Shown: positions 8,475 to 16,166, numbered from the stretch's first letter. The stretch: DNA of 34,213 nt from an uncultured Planctomycetota bacterium (GCA_903847315.1 CAINDG010000006.1:1-34213), one strand, 5' to 3'. Numbers and translations: made by a program. Notes: generated by a model from the letters alone, not told the origin.

Positions 8475-9058
8475 TTATGCCGTTGCGCCGCTGGCAAATG
8501 CCTTTCCGGCTTTTCTGCGAACATGTTCGCCGGCATAACGTATCCCTTTGCCCTGATAAGGTTCGGGAGGCCGCGACTTCCTGATATTGGCCGCAAACTG
8601 TCCGATTTCATGCTTGTCATAGCTTGTCAGCGTAAATTTCGCAGGCGTATCATTGCCTTTCGTTGCCGGTATTTCTATCGAAACTTTAACACTTTTTGGG
8701 ATTTGCATTTCCACGGGATGAGCAAAACCAACCTGAATAACCAGCTTGCCGCCCTGCTCTTTTACATTATATCCCGTTCCGTATATTTCCATTTTTTTCT
8801 CGAAGCCCTTGCTGACGCCTATTACCATATTATTCAGCAGAGCCCTTGTTGTCCCATGAATAGCTTTTTCAATCCGACTATCAGGACTGATATTTTCCAC
8901 TATAATTTTTTTCCGTCACTATCGAGCGTTACATTTATTTTCGGATGACGCTTTATCTCAAGACTGCCCTTGGGGCCGCTAACCTTAACGGTTTGGCCGG
9001 TCAATTCAATCTTCACGCCGGACGGTACAATAACTGGTTTTTTGCCTATTCTACTCAT
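8475..9058 (-). CDS. rplF: 50S ribosomal protein L6, broken by a one-base shift (possible recoding or sequence error)
   Basis: From ATG 9058-9056 the frame encodes 52 residues of the L6 N-terminus ([19 protein letters not shown], then [12 protein letters not shown]) and then stops at TAG 8902-8900. The rest of L6 ([20 protein letters not shown] onward, ending [14 protein letters not shown]) continues without a gap in the frame one base back, down to 8475. The shift falls at a run of seven A (minus strand, 8912-8906) followed by TTATAG. Joined by a -1 slip after the two Lys codons, the product is 194 residues, near normal for L6 (E. coli 177). The start overlaps the rpsH stop as TAATG. A GTG at 8900 could only give a truncated 141-residue protein lacking the N-terminal domain. 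Confidence 0.9.
8906..8912 (-). other. A7 run at the rplF frame break; candidate -1 slippery heptamer
   Basis: On the minus strand the zero frame reads GGA AAA AAA TTA TAG, so the seven A fall as A_AAA_AAA, the X_XXY_YYZ form of a -1 slippery site, with a stop two codons later. A -1 slip here gives ...[10 protein letters not shown], which restores L6 exactly. An eight-A original (polymerase or sequencing loss of one A), or transcriptional slippage adding one A, gives the same protein. The sequence alone does not separate these explanations. Confidence 0.6.
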
Positions 9059-9456
9059 TAGTACACCGTACAAAGTATTTCGCCGCTGACGTTGTCCTTA
9101 CGGCACTGTCCGTCAGTCAGAATTCCCTTATTCGTCGATATAATTGCTATACCCATACCATTCAAAACACAAGGCAGCTTTTCAACCGGACTGTAAACTC
9201 TTCTGCCGCTCTTGCTTATTCTTTTGATTTCTGTTATCGCAGGCGAGCCGTCCATCGCGTATTTAAGCTCTACCCGTAAAAGGCCCTGCCCGCAGGCATC
9301 CTCAACCTTGTCAAAGCTCGTTATATACCCTTCGTTCCGCAGAACCTGGGCAATGCCTTCGCATATCTTGGACATCTTAATTGGAACCTGACTCTGGCCT
9401 GCTTTCGCGGCGTTTCGTATTCTCGTAAGCATGTCCGCTATCGGATCATTATGCAT
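9058..9456 (-). CDS. rpsH: 30S ribosomal protein S8
   Basis: The 132-residue protein starts [20 protein letters not shown] and ends with the family C-terminus [20 protein letters not shown] plus [12 protein letters not shown]8 binds helix 21 of 16S rRNA early in assembly and is the translational repressor of the spc operon in E. coli. Its TAA overlaps the rplF ATG by one base (TAATG), so the two are probably translationally coupled. It follows rpsN by 40 bases. Confidence 0.98.
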   Translation of the reverse strand: MHNDPIADMLTRIRNAAKAGQSQVPIKMSKICEGIAQVLRNEGYITSFDKVEDACGQGLLRVELKYAMDGSPAITEIKRISKSGRRVYSPVEKLPCVLNGMGIAIISTNKGILTDGQCRKDNVSGEILCTVY

Positions 9457-9496
9457 TTGACAAATCCTGTATCAAACCTGAATTTCGTTTATTCGA

Positions 9497-9682
9497 CTAC
9501 CAACTTGCCTTTTTAAGGCCCGGTATCTTGCCTTCAGAGGCAAGTTTTCTAAGACACAATCTGCAAATCTTGAACTTTTTATAAACCGCTTTTGATCTGC
9601 CGCAAATTTGGCAGCGGGTATAAGCCCTTACGTGAAATTTCGGCTTCTTATTACATTTATTTACAAGAGCTTTTGTCGTCAT
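9497..9682 (-). CDS. rpsN: 30S ribosomal protein S14, zinc-binding (type Z)
   Basis: The short 61-residue form of S14 carries a zinc ribbon: CQIC in the middle and CRLC toward the C-terminus, with the ending [11 protein letters not shown] typical of type Z proteins. The longer E. coli form lacks these cysteines. The start is set at ATG 9682, with GGAG six bases upstream; an in-frame TTG one codon earlier is less likely. The GGAG lies in the last codons of rplE, so translation may be coupled. S14 sits in the small-subunit head. Confidence 0.97.
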   Translation of the reverse strand: MTTKALVNKCNKKPKFHVRAYTRCQICGRSKAVYKKFKICRLCLRKLASEGKIPGLKKASW

Positions 9683-9685
9683 CAA

Positions 9686-10225
9686 TTACTCCCTGAACGG
9701 CATACCAAACAGTTTCAGCATTTCTTTTGCTTCATCATTCGTTTTGGCTGTCGTTACAAACGTTATATCCATACCCTGAACATTTTCCATTTTCGCCGAG
9801 TCAATTTCCGGAAACACGGTCTGTTCGCTCATACCCATCGAATAATTACCGCGTCCGTCAAAACTCTTCGGATTAAGCCCGCGAAAGTCTTTTACTCGCG
9901 GTATCGCAAGGTTAATCAGCCTGTCCATAAATTCATACATCCGCAGGCCGCGAAGCGTAACCTTTAATCCTGTCGATTCGCCTTCTCTTACCTTAAAATT
10001 CGAAACACTCTTTTTGGCTTTGCAAATAAGCGGCTTTTGGCCGGCAATCAGCGTCAAATCCTGCAGGGCGCTTTCGATAAATTTCTTATCCTGAGTCGCC
10101 TTGCCTACGCCCATCGCGATAACAATCTTTGTCATCCTCGGCACCGCCATAGGACTTTTATACTTGTACTTGTCCTTCAGTGTCGGAACTATTTTCGATT
10201 TATATAAATCTCTCAGCCTTGCCAT
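9686..10225 (-). CDS. rplE: 50S ribosomal protein L5
   Basis: The 179-residue protein (E. coli 179) has MARLRDLYKSKIVPTLKDKY at the start, PRMTKIVIAMGVGKATQDKK, the loop REGESTGLKVTLRG, and the C-terminal GMDITFVTTAKTNDEAKEML. L5 binds 5S rRNA in the central protuberance and contacts P-site tRNA and S13. It follows rplX with a 36-base gap and runs directly into rpsN. Confidence 0.98.
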   Translation of the reverse strand: MARLRDLYKSKIVPTLKDKYKYKSPMAVPRMTKIVIAMGVGKATQDKKFIESALQDLTLIAGQKPLICKAKKSVSNFKVREGESTGLKVTLRGLRMYEFMDRLINLAIPRVKDFRGLNPKSFDGRGNYSMGMSEQTVFPEIDSAKMENVQGMDITFVTTAKTNDEAKEMLKLFGMPFRE

Positions 10226-10261
10226 AGATAAAACCTTCTAATTTCGCAGACGTTTGTCTGG

Positions 10262-10591
10262 TCAAGCCTTTCTTAAAATACCAATTTCAGAACCATCAAT
10301 GGCAACTCTTCTTTTGATGCCTTTGCTGTCCGTCGTAAATCTAACTCTTGTTCCTTTCGAAGTTTTTGGATTCAGCGGAAGAACATTGCTCATATGCACC
10401 GCCTGTTCCACCTGAATTCTGCCTCCCTGCGGATATTTTCGGGAAGGCTTTACATGTTTGAACCGTCTGTTAACGCCTTCAACGATTACTTTATCCTTGG
10501 CAGTTATAACCCGCATAATCTTGCCGGTCGTTCCTTTACTTGCTCCGGTAATTACTTCAACCATATCACCTTTTTTAATATGTCTTGCCAT
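10262..10591 (-). CDS. rplX: 50S ribosomal protein L24
   Basis: The 109-residue protein begins MARHIKKGDMVEVITGASKG, a KOW motif (about 5-32), followed by IVEGVNRRFKHVKPSRKYPQ. L24 is an assembly-initiator protein of the large subunit near the exit tunnel. The start lies 2 bases after the rplN stop. Length and motif order are normal for bacterial L24 (about 104 residues). Confidence 0.98.
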   Translation of the reverse strand: MARHIKKGDMVEVITGASKGTTGKIMRVITAKDKVIVEGVNRRFKHVKPSRKYPQGGRIQVEQAVHMSNVLPLNPKTSKGTRVRFTTDSKGIKRRVAIDGSEIGILRKA

Positions 10592-10593
10592 CG

Positions 10594-10983
10594 TTAGACA
10601 ACCTCACTGGCCAGGGAGATAATTTTCATAAAATTCTTTTCCCTAAGCTCTCTTGCCACGGCGCCGAATATTCTTGTGCCTATCGGATTGCCTTCGGCGT
10701 CTATAATCACGGCTGCATTCCTGTCAAATCTTACATAACTGCCGTCAGGTCTGCGGATAGGTTTTGTTGTGCGTATTATCACGCATCTGTGAACCTTTTT
10801 CCTGTCGAGCTGACAGGTGGGCAGCTGCTTCTTTATCGCTATGCTTATGACATCTCCTATTGACGCGGCGCAGCGGGTACATTTGCCCAGACTATAAGCC
10901 CTTCGCCCGGGCACCATTACGCACTGAGCCCGTTTGGCGCCGGAATTATCGGCGATGTCCACCATTGTTCTTTGTTGAATCAA
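10594..10983 (-). CDS. rplN: 50S ribosomal protein L14
   Basis: The 129-residue protein starts MIQQRTMVDIADNSGAKRAQ, and its second half has VRFDRNAAVIIDAEGNPIGT, then RIFGAVARELREKNFMKIIS. All of these are strongly conserved in L14. L14 lies at the subunit interface beside L19 and binds the silencing factor RsfS in other bacteria. It lies in the standard S17-L14-L24 order, 26 bases after rpsQ. Slightly longer than the E. coli protein (123), with an extra few residues around CTRCAASIG. Confidence 0.98.
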   Translation of the reverse strand: MIQQRTMVDIADNSGAKRAQCVMVPGRRAYSLGKCTRCAASIGDVISIAIKKQLPTCQLDRKKVHRCVIIRTTKPIRRPDGSYVRFDRNAAVIIDAEGNPIGTRIFGAVARELREKNFMKIISLASEVV

Positions 10984-11009
10984 TGCTTTATCCTTTAATA
11001 CCTAAAAAC

Positions 11010-11279
11010 TTAAATTTGTTCCGGTGCTTTTTGCACTATCTGTATCAGGCGCCAGGTTTTACTTTTGCTTATCGGTCTGCACTCGGTAACTTCTACCAGG
11101 TCGCCTACGCCGGCCTCGTTCTTTTCGTCATGAACGCCGAGTTTGGTGCTTCTCTTGATAAGCTTTCCATATACAGGATGTCTTATCCTGTATTTCAGCT
11201 CTATCTTGATACTTTTATCGCCGCTGCGGCTGACTACTACGCCGCGAACTGTTCTTCTTTGTTTTCTTTGGCCTTCCAT
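11010..11279 (-). CDS. rpsQ: 30S ribosomal protein S17
   Basis: The 89-residue OB-fold protein shows RTVRGVVVSRSGDKSIKIEL, then RIRHPVYGKLIKRSTKLGVH and the family stretch GDLVEVTECRPISKSKTWRL. S17 is a primary 16S rRNA binder in the small-subunit body. It begins 5 bases after the rpmC stop, in the usual L16-L29-S17 order. Length is normal (E. coli 84). Confidence 0.98.
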   Translation of the reverse strand: MEGQRKQRRTVRGVVVSRSGDKSIKIELKYRIRHPVYGKLIKRSTKLGVHDEKNEAGVGDLVEVTECRPISKSKTWRLIQIVQKAPEQI

Positions 11280-11284
11280 TTATA

Positions 11285-11500
11285 TCAGCCCTTTTTTAAC
11301 TGGCTTTCCTTTTTTAACCGGCTTTCATTGATAATTGTTTTGAACCTGGCAATATCGCGTTTCATATTTTTAAGCAGATGCGTATTCTCGAGCTTTTCTG
11401 TTTCAGCTCTTGTGCGGAGATTAAACAATTCCTTCTCAAGCTTTTCCAGCTCGCCTTGTCTTTCATCCGCTCTCATTTCTCGTATCTCTGATATCTTCAT
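11285..11500 (-). CDS. rpmC: 50S ribosomal protein L29
   Basis: The 71-residue helical hairpin protein begins MKISEIREMRADERQGELEK and contains ELFNLRTRAETEKLENTHLL and the conserved IARFKTIINE. L29 borders the peptide exit and helps dock trigger factor and SRP. The last residues repeat (ESRLKK, then ESQLKK), reflecting an 18-base tandem duplication in the DNA. Flanking spacers are short (9 bases to rplP, 5 to rpsQ). Confidence 0.97.
   Translation of the reverse strand: MKISEIREMRADERQGELEKLEKELFNLRTRAETEKLENTHLLKNMKRDIARFKTIINESRLKKESQLKKG
11291..11326 (-). repeat. 18-base tandem duplication at the 3' end of rpmC
   Basis: Bases 11291-11308 and 11309-11326 are the same 18-mer except for one base (T versus C at the eleventh position). 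Because the unit is a multiple of three, it only adds six residues (ESRLKK / ESQLKK) to the C-terminus of L29. It looks like a recent slippage or unequal-pairing event. Confidence 0.85.
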
Positions 11501-11509
11501 CGTTATACC

Positions 11510-11929
11510 TTAACCCGAATGCCTTCTGCTGATTAATCTGCACGCTACCGGCATTTTGTGCGCCACTCGTGCCATCGCCCGTTTGGCAATGTCTTCGCTG
11601 ACACCGCCGATTTCAAATATCACCATACCGGGTTTTACACAGGCAACCCATTGTTCAACTTCCGCTTTGCCTTTTCCCATTCTTGTTTCCAGCGGCTTTT
11701 TGGTTATGGATTTATTCGGAAATATTCGGATATAAAGTTTCCCTGACCTGTGCAAATAGTGCGTCGCAGCCACTCTGCCCGCTTCTATCTGCCTTGCGGT
11801 TACCCAGCTCATGTCCAGCGACTGCAGTCCGTATTCGCCAAAAGCCACGTAATTCAACCTTGTTGCGTTGCCTTTCATTCGGCCTCGCTGGCTTTTACGA
11901 TACTTAACTCTTTTTGGCATAAGTGCCAT
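11510..11929 (-). CDS. rplP: 50S ribosomal protein L16
   Basis: The 139-residue protein has PKRVKYRKSQRGRMKGNATR, the conserved EAGRVAATHYLHRSGKLYIR and KSITKKPLETRMGKGKAEVE. L16 organises the A-site tRNA region of the large subunit. The start is ATG 11929, supported by AAGGA seven bases upstream; a second ATG at residue 4 is also possible. It follows rpsC by 25 bases. Length is close to E. coli (136). Confidence 0.98.
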   Translation of the reverse strand: MALMPKRVKYRKSQRGRMKGNATRLNYVAFGEYGLQSLDMSWVTARQIEAGRVAATHYLHRSGKLYIRIFPNKSITKKPLETRMGKGKAEVEQWVACVKPGMVIFEIGGVSEDIAKRAMARVAHKMPVACRLISRRHSG

Positions 11930-11954
11930 TGATATTTCCTTACTCTATTATTTC

Positions 11955-12779
11955 TTATGCTTCAGTTTTTTTACTCTCAGGTTTCGGCGGAGCGGACTCT
12001 TTTGCCGGAGCCTGCTGCGGCTTCGCGCCTGCTTCATCGCTCGATGGAGCCGCCGTATGTTTCGACATCCTTCTCGATGACCGCGGTCGGTGAAGCGTCT
12101 TTTTTTCACCCTGCTGTTCTTGCGGCCCTTCCTGCTGAACGCTGCCGTATTTACCTTTATAAATCCATACCTTAATTCCGATAATTCCGTATGTCGTCTC
12201 CGCACCAACCGCAGCGTAATCGACATCCGCGTCTATCGTATGCAGCGGAATACTGCCTACCATCTGGGTTTCCTTGCGGGCCATTTCAGCGCCGCCCAAT
12301 CTGCCCGAGCAGATTACCTTTACTCCCTTTGCGCCGGCCTGCATCGCAAGCTCGCACTGCTGTTTCATCGCTTTACGGAAAGAAACTCGCTTTTTCATCT
12401 GCTCCGCTACTGCTTCGCCCGCCAGTCTTGCATCGAGAGCAGGCTCTTTTATCTCCATAACATTAACCGTAACCTGTCTATCAATCAGGTTCTCCAGGTC
12501 CTGCCTGAGTTTGTCAACTTCTGCTCCGCGGGGTCCTATCACCATTCCGGGCCGGGCAGTATGAAGAATAACTTTTACTTCATTACGCGTTCTTGCTATC
12601 TCAATTTTCGATACAGCTGCGAAAGGCGGCTGCTTGTTGAGCTTCTTATCGATATATTTACGAATACGGTAGTCTTCGACAAGCATCTGACCATAGCTAG
12701 CCTTAGGTGCAAACCAGGTGCTTTGCCACGGCAGTCTTATGCCGGTCCTGAAACCTATCGGCTGTACTTTTTGACCCAT
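11955..12779 (-). CDS. rpsC: 30S ribosomal protein S3 with a long C-terminal tail
   Basis: The protein begins MGQKVQPIGFRTGIRLPWQS. It has a KH type-2 domain (about 40-110, with ARPGMVIGPRGAEVDKLRQD) and the C-terminal S3 domain with QAGAKGVKVICSGRLGGAEM and DYAAVGAETTYGIIGIKVWI. S3 forms part of the mRNA entry tunnel and its helicase activity. At 274 residues it exceeds E. coli S3 (233). The excess is a Pro/Ala/Lys/Glu/Gln-rich, probably disordered tail from about residue 213. The rplV gene lies 44 bases upstream. Confidence 0.98.
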   Translation of the reverse strand: MGQKVQPIGFRTGIRLPWQSTWFAPKASYGQMLVEDYRIRKYIDKKLNKQPPFAAVSKIEIARTRNEVKVILHTARPGMVIGPRGAEVDKLRQDLENLIDRQVTVNVMEIKEPALDARLAGEAVAEQMKKRVSFRKAMKQQCELAMQAGAKGVKVICSGRLGGAEMARKETQMVGSIPLHTIDADVDYAAVGAETTYGIIGIKVWIYKGKYGSVQQEGPQEQQGEKKTLHRPRSSRRMSKHTAAPSSDEAGAKPQQAPAKESAPPKPESKKTEA

Positions 12780-12823
12780 ATCAAGTCCTTAATTGCTATC
12801 CGCAAAAAATTCTCTGACTATTT

Positions 12824-13375
12824 TTATGCTTCAGTCACAGTAACATGAATGTGACTGGCCATTTTCCTGATTCTATGCGCCCTGCCTCTGTCCTTGGCTA
12901 TCCATCTCTTGGTGCCGACTCTCAAACCTGCTCCGTCAACACGGGCCTGGCAGATATATAAATTTTCAACATCCGCTGAGTCTTCATCTGCGCTTGCCAC
13001 TGCGCTTTTCAGCGCCTTTTCAATCATATATGCCGCCCGCTTATGAGTAAACTTGAGCAAATCAATCGCTTCCTGTGCGCCTCTGCCCGCTATAAGCTGC
13101 GTAACAAGCCCCGCCTTTCGCGGCGAGGTGGGTGCATACATTACCGATGAACGCCATTCGGATATCTTTGGCACTTCGACGCCGAAAGCGCCTGCCAAAG
13201 TTTCGATATCCGCCGACCTTGGAATCGGGCTGACCAACCCTTTGCGCCAGTTCTTTAATGCCTTCAGCGCCTGTTCTTTGGTCATTCCCGGCCGTACCAT
13301 CTTCTCGGCAAGTTCTATTACGCTTATGCCTATCGTTTTAATAATATTATCAAGCTTTTTTGCGCTTAACATCAT
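12824..13375 (-). CDS. rplV: 50S ribosomal protein L22 with an N-terminal XRE-like helix-turn-helix extension
   Basis: Residues about 75-183 are a complete L22: SSVMYAPTSPRKAGLVTQLI, HKRAAYMIEKALKSAVASA, then GLRVGTKRWIAKDRGRAHRI, RKMASHIHVTV. The long beta hairpin of this family lines the exit tunnel. Residues 1-74 are extra compared with E. coli L22 (110 residues in total). They read like a Cro/XRE fold: LDNIIKTIGISVIELAEKM, ALKALKNWRKG (recognition-helix-like with W-x-x-G), and IETLAGAFGVEV. The frame is continuous from the start, which has AAGGTG upstream of paired ATG codons (13375 and 13372). Whether the domain binds rRNA or DNA, or is structural, is unknown. Confidence 0.93.
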   Translation of the reverse strand: MMLSAKKLDNIIKTIGISVIELAEKMVRPGMTKEQALKALKNWRKGLVSPIPRSADIETLAGAFGVEVPKISEWRSSVMYAPTSPRKAGLVTQLIAGRGAQEAIDLLKFTHKRAAYMIEKALKSAVASADEDSADVENLYICQARVDGAGLRVGTKRWIAKDRGRAHRIRKMASHIHVTVTEA

Positions 13376-13381
13376 TTCACC

Positions 13382-13678
13382 TTATTCCGTAGCCTCAGCA
13401 GCAGCGGCGGCAGCACTCTTAACGCCGGAATGCCCTCTGAACGTACGGGTCATTGAAAATTCGCCCAGTTTGTGTCCGACCATTTCTTCGGAAACAAAAA
13501 CTTTGTTGAATACCTTACCGTTATGTACAAGAAAGGTATATCCAACAAATTCCGGAACAATTGTGCTCCGCCGTGACCATGTTTTTACAGGCTCTTTGCT
13601 GCCCATCTGAACCTGCTTCAAAACTTTCTGTAAAAGTTTCGAGTCAACATACGGTCCTTTTTTAAGCGATCTTCCCAT
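13382..13678 (-). CDS. rpsS: 30S ribosomal protein S19
   Basis: The 98-residue protein starts [20 protein letters not shown] and contains [20 protein letters not shown] and [21 protein letters not shown]19 pairs with S13 in the small-subunit head. The C-terminus ends in an alanine run ([11 protein letters not shown]) beyond the usual family end. It lies 25 bases after rplB and 6 before rplV, in S10-operon order. Confidence 0.98.
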   Translation of the reverse strand: MGRSLKKGPYVDSKLLQKVLKQVQMGSKEPVKTWSRRSTIVPEFVGYTFLVHNGKVFNKVFVSEEMVGHKLGEFSMTRTFRGHSGVKSAAAAAAEATE

Positions 13679-13703
13679 ATTGCCTCAAATCACTTCCATT
13701 TAT

Positions 13704-14555
13704 TTACAATACCAATTGCGTGCCGCGACCAGTTTTTCTTCTGCGCACGATTCTTCTATTACTTGTCTTTCGCGGATTTCTTGTCTTGCCGCCCTTGGCA
13801 AGAACGCCTGTCGGCGAACACGGATGTCTTCCGCCATTGCTTCTGCCTTCGCCGCCGCCCATCGGATGCGCTACAGGGTTCTGTGCTTTTCCGCGAACGT
13901 GAGGCCGCCAGCCCTGATGACGCCATCTGCCGGCTTTGCCGATTTTTATATTTTGATACTCCGGATTGCTTAAAGTTCCGATTGTCGCCCGGCACTCCAT
14001 CCGCAGCGTTCTCATTTCGCCGCTGGGCAAAATTACCGTGGCCCAGTCGCCTTCTTTCGCCATTAATCTGGCGGCTAATCCTGCACCTCTTACGAGTTTG
14101 CCGCCCTGGCCGGATATCATCTCTATATTATGTATTTCCACGCCGACCGGAACCGATGAAAGAGGCATTGCGTTGCCTACTCGCGGCTCGACTCCTTTAC
14201 CGCTTTCTATTTTCTGACCGACTGCCAACCCCTGCGGAGCAAGTATATATCGCTTCTCACCGTCATCGTAACGCACAAGAGAAATAAAACAGTTTCTGTT
14301 GGGATCGTATTCTATTGTCTCTACTATCGCAGCCATATTGTCTTTGTTGCGTTTGAAATCGATAATCCTGTAAAGTTTTCTTGCGCCGCCGCCGCGAAAT
14401 CGGCAGGTCGTTACGCCGTGATTATTCTTGCCGCCGGCTTTCTTTATCCTTACGCACAGACTTTTCTGCGGATGCTCAGCAGTCAGTTCGGCGTAATCGT
14501 TCACCGATGCGTTTCGTCGTCCGTTTGACGTAGGTCTATATATTCTTATGCCCAT
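13704..14555 (-). CDS. rplB: 50S ribosomal protein L2
   Basis: The 283-residue protein begins MGIRIYRPTSNGRRNASVND and has the OB and SH3-like domains in order. The conserved C-terminal HPMGGGEGRSNGGRHPCSP contains the histidine (H in VAHPMGG) close to the peptidyl-transferase centre. Motifs RKLYRIIDFKRNKDN and PRVGNAMPLSSVPVG are also typical. L2 is essential for subunit association. It lies 18 bases after rplW. Length is close to E. coli (273). Confidence 0.98.
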   Translation of the reverse strand: MGIRIYRPTSNGRRNASVNDYAELTAEHPQKSLCVRIKKAGGKNNHGVTTCRFRGGGARKLYRIIDFKRNKDNMAAIVETIEYDPNRNCFISLVRYDDGEKRYILAPQGLAVGQKIESGKGVEPRVGNAMPLSSVPVGVEIHNIEMISGQGGKLVRGAGLAARLMAKEGDWATVILPSGEMRTLRMECRATIGTLSNPEYQNIKIGKAGRWRHQGWRPHVRGKAQNPVAHPMGGGEGRSNGGRHPCSPTGVLAKGGKTRNPRKTSNRRIVRRRKTGRGTQLVL

Positions 14556-14573
14556 AATTACCTGTCCTGTCCG

Positions 14574-14852
14574 TTAGAACAAATCTATATGATACTGCTC
14601 GTCCAGCACAACAATCGCTTTCTTCCAGTTGGACTTCTGTCCGAAAAATCTGCCTCTGCGGCGTTTCTTGCCTTTGCGATTGGCTGTACGAACATCTTTT
14701 ACCTTTACGTTGTATAATCGCTCTATAGCGCCTTTTATCTGAATCTTATTAGCCTTTGGGTTCACTTCGAAAGCGTAGGCATTTTTCACATTAGCAAAAT
14801 GCGTACTCTGTTCGGTTATTATCGGCTTTACTACTATTTCATGATCGTCCAT
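14574..14852 (-). CDS. rplW: 50S ribosomal protein L23
   Basis: The 92-residue protein has IVVKPIITEQSTHFANVKNA, the beta strand FEVNPKANKIQIKGAIERLY and the loop KGKKRRRGRFFGQKSNWKKA. L23 lies at the exit of the peptide tunnel and is the docking site of trigger factor and SRP. It follows rplD by 20 bases. Length is normal. Confidence 0.98.
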   Translation of the reverse strand: MDDHEIVVKPIITEQSTHFANVKNAYAFEVNPKANKIQIKGAIERLYNVKVKDVRTANRKGKKRRRGRFFGQKSNWKKAIVVLDEQYHIDLF

Positions 14853-14872
14853 ATTATTATCCGCTAAAAGCT

Positions 14873-15505
14873 TTAGTTGCTTTTCTTGTCCTTATCTATC
14901 AGCGACAGAAACGCTTCTTTCGTAAACAGCATTTTCTGCCTGCTGCATATATCGCCTGCGTTAAGGTCTGTTAGCTTTATAACTGCTATCCCAGGCACAT
15001 TTCTCGCCGATTTATAAAGATTTACATCCGGCTGGTCTATTGTCACCAGACAGCTTCTGTCAATTTTAAGATTGCCAAGTATCTGCACAAAATCTTTTGT
15101 CTTTGGCTGTTCGAATTTCAGTTCGTCAATAATAACCACGTTTCCAACCTGAAGTTTGGAAAGTACAGCGGAATTTCTCGCCAGCTTTTTCTGCTTCTTG
15201 GGCATATCTTTCCCGAAATCCCTGGCAACTTTGGCAAATGCCACGCCGCCGCCTCTGCGGATATTTTGTCGCACCGTACCTGCACGGGCGTTTCCGGTAC
15301 CTTTTTGACGATAAAGCTTCCGTGTCGAACCCGCGACCATACCTCTGCTTTTTGTCGCTGCTGTTCCAACTCGTTTGTTGTCTTGATACATCACAATCGC
15401 CTGTTTGAGCAGCACGTGTCTGACGCGTCCGCCGAAAATCGCTTCATCAACCTGCAGGTTTTCAATTTCCTGACCTTTTCTATTATGTATGGCAACAGTA
15501 ATCAT
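14873..15505 (-). CDS. rplD: 50S ribosomal protein L4
   Basis: The 210-residue protein has the extended loop GSTRKLYRQKGTGNARAGTV, then RRGGGVAFAKVARDF, which enters the exit tunnel, and the globular domain ending KEAFLSLIDK. In E. coli L4 also represses the S10 operon by attenuation and translational control. It begins 16 bases after rplC. Length is near E. coli (201). Confidence 0.98.
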   Translation of the reverse strand: MITVAIHNRKGQEIENLQVDEAIFGGRVRHVLLKQAIVMYQDNKRVGTAATKSRGMVAGSTRKLYRQKGTGNARAGTVRQNIRRGGGVAFAKVARDFGKDMPKKQKKLARNSAVLSKLQVGNVVIIDELKFEQPKTKDFVQILGNLKIDRSCLVTIDQPDVNLYKSARNVPGIAVIKLTDLNAGDICSRQKMLFTKEAFLSLIDKDKKSN

Positions 15506-15521
15506 AGATATAATTTAACGC

Positions 15522-16166
15522 CTATTTCTTTATCTTGCTTTGTTTTACTATTACATATCCGCCGGCCGCTCCCGCTACGGAACCTTTTACGACAAGTAAA
15601 TTTCTCTCTACGTCAATACTTACAAGTACGTGATTTTTGCCTGTTATTCTTCTGTTTCCCATATGCCCGCCCATTCGTTTGCCTTTTGCCGGCTTTCCGC
15701 CGTGGCCTCTGTTGCTGGCATGACTTGCGATTGAGCCTGGAGCCCGGTGCTTTCTTTCTGTACCGTGGCTTGCGGGAAAACCGCCGAAACCATACCTCTT
15801 CATAACGCCGGCAAACCCCTTGCCCTTGCTTGTGCCGACAACATCGACAAACTTCACGCCGGAGAACGCTTCGACTGTAACCGTATCTCCGATTTTATAC
15901 GGAGCTTCTTTCCCGTCGAATTTCGATTCCCTGACAAATCTTTTGGAGGCAGCATTGGCCTTTTTAGCGTGACCCTCGGCAGGTTTTCTCAATCGGCTGG
16001 CCTTGACATCATCGAAGCCCAGCTGAACGGCGTTATAGCCGTCGGTTTCAACAGTTTTTACCTGCATAACCGTACACGGTCCTGCCTGTATGACGGTCAC
16101 AGGCAGCATTTTGCCTGCATCGTCATAAATCTGCGTCATTCCAACTTTTTTTCCAACAAGCATCAT
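15522..16166 (-). CDS. rplC: 50S ribosomal protein L3
   Basis: The 214-residue protein starts MMLVGKKVGMTQIYDDAGKM and has the family signature FAGVMKRYGFGGFPASHGT, then RAPGSIASHASNRGHGGKPA and KGKRMGGHMGNRRIT. L3 is one of the two assembly-initiator proteins of the large subunit. Two ATG codons in tandem (16166 and 16163) are possible starts. It is the first gene after a strong hairpin that separates it from rpsJ, so it may depend on read-through or its own start signal. Confidence 0.97.
   Translation of the reverse strand: MMLVGKKVGMTQIYDDAGKMLPVTVIQAGPCTVMQVKTVETDGYNAVQLGFDDVKASRLRKPAEGHAKKANAASKRFVRESKFDGKEAPYKIGDTVTVEAFSGVKFVDVVGTSKGKGFAGVMKRYGFGGFPASHGTERKHRAPGSIASHASNRGHGGKPAKGKRMGGHMGNRRITGKNHVLVSIDVERNLLVVKGSVAGAAGGYVIVKQSKIKK

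Noticed and set aside
8475-8900. A self-contained 141-residue L6 starting at GTG 8900
   Set aside because: It would lack the N-terminal domain of L6. The missing residues are encoded just upstream in another frame, starting at a TAATG overlap with rpsH, so a frame break in one gene is the better reading.
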